In this document: positions 6,952-9,458 of the stretch, in pieces
How positions within the stretch are numbered: position 1 is the stretch's first letter
Layout of the letters: every line of letters starts with the position of its first letter
The notes under the pieces: model-generated
Databases searched by the model: none
Seen by the model: the letters and a program-made list of their open reading frames with translations, nothing else
What the model was told of the DNA's origin: nothing
Origin: a bacterium
Lineage (GTDB): Bacteria; Vulcanimicrobiota; Vulcanimicrobiia; Vulcanimicrobiales; SCRA01
Direction of reading: 5' to 3'
Length of the DNA: 9,458 nucleotides
Assembly (NCBI GenBank): GCA_028869325.1
Contig: JAGWST010000397.1
Span: 1 to 9,458, forward strand
Made by a program: the position numbers and the translations under genes

Positions 6952-6971
6952 TGTCCGTACAGGTTCGGACA
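6952..6971. promoter_or_regulatory. Candidate operator: 20-bp imperfect palindrome over the transcription start
   Basis: TGTCCG and CGGACA arms are separated by 8 bases, and the whole 20-base unit matches its reverse complement at 16 of 20 positions. It lies roughly at +5 to +24 of the predicted promoter, where a bound dimeric repressor would block transcription. The same arms could form an RNA hairpin in the leader. The cognate regulator is not in this window. Confidence 0.5.
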
Positions 6972-7037
6972 GATTCCTGCCGTCCGGCCGGCCTGTTTGC
7001 TACGTGAAAGCGGGATTTTGAAGCGTTGGATGCAGAG

Positions 7038-8555
7038 ATGAACGGCGAGACGGGCCCGTTGTGGGCAAAGGTCATCGACCAGTCTCGGTGTATCGGCTGT
7101 CACGCCTGTACCACGGCCTGCAAATCAGAGAACGAGGTTCCGCTCTCCGTGACGCGGACGTACGTCAAGTCGGTGGACGTGGGAACCTTTCCGGAGGCCC
7201 GGCGCGCGTTTCAGGTGACGCGCTGCAATCAGTGCAACGACGCCCCTTGCACCGTGGCCTGTCCCACGAGCGCGATGTACCGCCGTCCCGACGGCATCGT
7301 CGATTTCGACAAGTCGATCTGCATCGGCTGCAAGGCGTGCATGGCGGCCTGTCCCTATGACGCCATCTTCATCAATCCCGAAGACCACTCGGCGGAGAAG
7401 TGCAACTTCTGCGCGCACCGCCTCGACGCCGGCTTGGAGCCCGCCTGCGTCGTCGTCTGTCCGGTGGAGGCGCTGCTGGTCGGTGATCTCAACGACCCCG
7501 CGTCGAAGGTCGCGCAGATCGTGAATCGCGAGCCCGTGCAGGTCAGGCGGCCGGAGAAGGAGACGCGCCCGAAGGTCTTCTACAAGGGCGCGCACCAAGC
7601 GACGCTCGATCCGCTCGCGGCGCGCCGCCCCGGGGGCGGCCTCTACGCGTGGAGCACGCAGCCGCAGGGTCCGCGGGAGGTGGGCTCCGGTCATCCCGGC
7701 CCCGCCAACTCGTCGGCGGCGGCGCTCCTCTCCTACGACGTCTCGCACAAAGCGCCGTGGGACTGGCGCGTGAGCCTCTACACCTCGACCAAGGGCGTCG
7801 CCGCGGGCGCCTATCTGGTCGCGCTCTTCCTCTGCGCCATCGGTGCCGCTTCGTGGACCGGCCCGCTGTGGCTCTGGATCGCGCCGATCCTCTCCGGACT
7901 CTTCCTCGCCATCACCGGCGCCGTGCTGATCTGGGATCTGGAGCACCCCGAACGCTTCTATCTCATCCTCACGCGGCCGCAATGGCGCAGTTGGCTGGTC
8001 CGCGGTGCGTTCATCATCAGCCTCTACGCGCTGGCGCTCCTGATCCACTTCGTAGCCAGCTTCTTTGCGTTGCTCCGGCTGCAGCAGGTGCTGGCGTATC
8101 CCGGCGTCGCGCTGGCGGTTCTGACCAGCGTCTACACCGGCTATCTCTTCGCGCAGGCCAAGGCGCGCGATCTGTGGCAGAATCCGCTGCTGCCGCCGCA
8201 TCTCTTGGTGCAGTCGGTGATGTTGGGCGCCGCTGCCATGCTGCCGTTGGCGGCCTGGCTGGAGCCGAGTGCGCTCGCGCTGGCGGCGTGGCTGCTGGCG
8301 GGATCGGCGCTGGTGCACCTGCTCTTCGTGCTCGGCGAGGCGACATTCGCCCACCCCACGGCGCATGCCCATCTGGCGCTGGACGAGATGGTGCGCGGGC
8401 GCTACCGTGGTTGGTTCTGGGCCGGGATCCTGCTCGCGCTGATCGCGCTGCTCACGCCCTGGGTCGGCGTGTGGGCGGTGCCGGCCGCGCTCGTCGCGCT
8501 CTTCGCGCACGAGCACGCATACGTGCAGGCCGGCCAGGCGGTGCCGCTGGCATGA
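7038..8555 (+). CDS. Fused four-[4Fe-4S] ferredoxin and NrfD/PsrC-type membrane anchor (BC fusion of a molybdoenzyme complex)
   Basis: This 505-residue protein joins two subunits that are usually separate in complex iron-sulfur molybdoenzymes. Residues 1-165 form a DmsB/PsrB-like ferredoxin whose 16 cysteines are all present: C18-C21-C24-C28, C63-C66-C71-C75, C95-C98-C101-C105 and C122-C125-C137-C141, sufficient for four [4Fe-4S] clusters. A proline-rich linker of about 70 residues follows. From about residue 238, WDWRVSLYTSTKG leads into eight hydrophobic segments of the NrfD/PsrC family, including the signature DLEHPERFYLILTRPQWRSW after segment 2 and GYLFAQAKARDLWQNPLLPPH after segment 4. 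The role is electron transfer between the Mo subunit and membrane quinone. There is no signal peptide. Start: ATG 7038 with GGA seven bases upstream; TTG 7026 in the same frame is possible but unlikely. The stop overlaps the ATG of the catalytic subunit. Confidence 0.92.
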   Translation: MNGETGPLWAKVIDQSRCIGCHACTTACKSENEVPLSVTRTYVKSVDVGTFPEARRAFQVTRCNQCNDAPCTVACPTSAMYRRPDGIVDFDKSICIGCKACMAACPYDAIFINPEDHSAEKCNFCAHRLDAGLEPACVVVCPVEALLVGDLNDPASKVAQIVNREPVQVRRPEKETRPKVFYKGAHQATLDPLAARRPGGGLYAWSTQPQGPREVGSGHPGPANSSAAALLSYDVSHKAPWDWRVSLYTSTKGVAAGAYLVALFLCAIGAASWTGPLWLWIAPILSGLFLAITGAVLIWDLEHPERFYLILTRPQWRSWLVRGAFIISLYALALLIHFVASFFALLRLQQVLAYPGVALAVLTSVYTGYLFAQAKARDLWQNPLLPPHLLVQSVMLGAAAMLPLAAWLEPSALALAAWLLAGSALVHLLFVLGEATFAHPTAHAHLALDEMVRGRYRGWFWAGILLALIALLTPWVGVWAVPAALVALFAHEHAYVQAGQAVPLA

Positions 8556-9458
8556 GCGCGCACGAGAGACCGGCCGACATCGCCGCACTGAACGAACGGG
8601 TCTCCGCGGCGCGGCGCGAAGTCGAGCGTCGCGGCGAGACGTTCTACCCGGGCGCGAGCCGCATCCACCTGGCGGCCTTTCCGCCCAAGGAGCGCTGGAA
8701 CGACTGGGTCGAGCTCGACTCGCGCAGCTGGCCACAGCGCAAAGAGCGGCGTTATATGCTGGTGCCGACGACGTGTTTCAACTGCGAATCGGCCTGCGGG
8801 CTGCTGGCGTACGTCGACCGGGAGACGATGAACGTCCGTAAGTTCGAGGGGAATCCTGAGCACCCGGGGTCGCGCGGGCGCAACTGCGCGAAGGGCCCCG
8901 CCACGCTCAACCAGGTCACCGATCCCGACCGCATCCTCCACCCGCTCAAGCGCGCCGGCGAGCGCGGCGAAGGCCGATGGATGCAAGTCTCGTGGGACGA
9001 GGCGCTCGACGATATCGCGCGGCGGATCCGGGCCGCCATCGTCGAGGAGCGCGAGAACGAGGTGATGTACCACGTCGGCAGGCCGGGGGAGGACGGCTTC
9101 ACCGAGCGCGTGCTCGCGGCGTGGGGCGTCGACGGGCACAACTCGCACACCAACATCTGCTCCTCGGGCGGCCGCTTCGGCTACGCCTGCTGGTTTGGCG
9201 TCGACCGCCCCAGCCCCGATCACGCCAATGCGCGCGTCATCCTGCTGGTCAGCTCGCACTTGGAGGCGGGTCACTACTTCAACCCGCATGCGCAGCGCAT
9301 CACGGAGGCCAAGCAGCGCGGCGCCAAGCTGGTCGTGCTCGACGTCCGCCTCTCGAACACGGCGACCCACGCGGATTATTGGCTGCCCCCGTATCCCGGC
9401 AGCGAGGCGGCGATCCTGCTGGCGATCGCCAACGACATTATCCAGAAAGGCAGCTACA
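8552..9458 (+). CDS. Molybdopterin oxidoreductase catalytic subunit, Psr/Phs/Soe-like (3' partial)
   Basis: This is the start of a DMSO-reductase-superfamily enzyme carrying bis-molybdopterin guanine dinucleotide and one [4Fe-4S] cluster; 302 residues are visible with no stop, so more than half is probably missing. The cluster ligands are C75, C78, C82 and C112 (CFNCESAC and, after GRN, CAKGP), with the following Lys114 also typical. C203 in HTNICSSGG is the likely Mo ligand. Other recognisable parts are VSWDEALDDIARRI, VMYHVGRPGEDG, RPSPDHANARVI, SSHLEAGHYFNPHAQRI and VLDVRLSNTATHADYWLPPYPGSEAAI, where bound cofactor and substrate loops lie. The 70 residues before the cluster are hydrophilic, with no Tat signal. 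The ATG overlaps the preceding stop as ATGA. Substrate unknown: polysulfide, thiosulfate, tetrathionate, sulfite or formate are all conceivable for related proteins; I favour a sulfur compound from context only. Confidence 0.92.
   Translation, partial: MSAHERPADIAALNERVSAARREVERRGETFYPGASRIHLAAFPPKERWNDWVELDSRSWPQRKERRYMLVPTTCFNCESACGLLAYVDRETMNVRKFEGNPEHPGSRGRNCAKGPATLNQVTDPDRILHPLKRAGERGEGRWMQVSWDEALDDIARRIRAAIVEERENEVMYHVGRPGEDGFTERVLAAWGVDGHNSHTNICSSGGRFGYACWFGVDRPSPDHANARVILLVSSHLEAGHYFNPHAQRITEAKQRGAKLVVLDVRLSNTATHADYWLPPYPGSEAAILLAIANDIIQKGSY

Noticed and set aside
6984..6993. CCGGCCGG / GGCCGGCC palindrome in the leader of the molybdoenzyme operon
   Set aside because: Short GC palindromes are expected by chance in DNA of this composition, and no loop or T-run makes it a terminator.
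7026..7037. TTG at 7026 as the start of the Fe-S/NrfD fusion
   Set aside because: It adds only four residues and has a poorly placed Shine-Dalgarno; ATG 7038 in the same frame fits better.
7125..8735. 536-residue minus-strand open frame opposite the Fe-S/NrfD gene
   Set aside because: Low-complexity Arg/Glu/Asp/Gln composition opposite a gene with all 16 cluster cysteines.
8402..9370. 322-residue minus-strand open frame opposite the molybdoenzyme gene
   Set aside because: No recognisable domain, and the plus strand carries clear molybdopterin oxidoreductase motifs.

Overview
This looks like a chromosomal segment of a GC-rich bacterium. GC content is about two thirds by eye and was not computed. 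The spectrum of proteins (tripartite tricarboxylate transporter, taurine/sulfonate-type ABC transporter, YtcJ-like amidohydrolase, complex iron-sulfur molybdoenzyme) and the very compact layout suit an environmental, possibly uncultivated, soil or sediment lineage. The sequence alone does not fix the phylum. I see no tRNA, rRNA, CRISPR array, insertion sequence or phage gene, and no gap above about 170 bases without a gene.

Layout. (1) Positions 2-2298, plus strand: the C-terminal three quarters of a TctA-type permease whose start lies outside the window. It is followed with a 4-base overlap by a CPA1/NhaP-type cation/proton antiporter, whose only sensible start appears to be CTG. (2) Positions 2304-3977, minus strand: a metal-dependent amidohydrolase (amidohydrolase-3, YtcJ-like) that converges on the antiporter with 5 bases between the stops. 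(3) Positions 4120-6870, plus strand: a complete ABC importer of the TauABC/SsuABC kind, with a binding protein, a permease and a GTG-started ATPase that overlaps the permease by 4 bases. The amidohydrolase and the binding-protein gene diverge from a 142-base intergenic region. (4) Positions 6871-7037: a 167-base regulatory region with an extended -10 promoter and a 20-bp imperfect palindrome over the expected transcription start. (5) Positions 7038 to the window end, plus strand: a fused four-cluster ferredoxin plus NrfD/PsrC membrane anchor. It overlaps by 4 bases a molybdopterin oxidoreductase catalytic subunit that runs off the window.

How the parts may work together. The last operon is the most interesting part. 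The electron-transfer (B) and membrane-anchor (C) subunits of a Psr/Phs/Soe-like molybdoenzyme are one polypeptide. The gene order is BC then A. Neither protein has a Tat signal, and charged loops in the anchor suggest that the Fe-S domain faces the cytoplasm. That is the arrangement of a cytoplasmic-facing enzyme such as the sulfite-oxidising SoeABC complex. The neighbouring importer resembles taurine/sulfonate transporters, whose substrates release sulfite when broken down, so a sulfonate-to-sulfite-to-quinone route is a reasonable but unproven hypothesis. No desulfonating enzyme is visible in the window.
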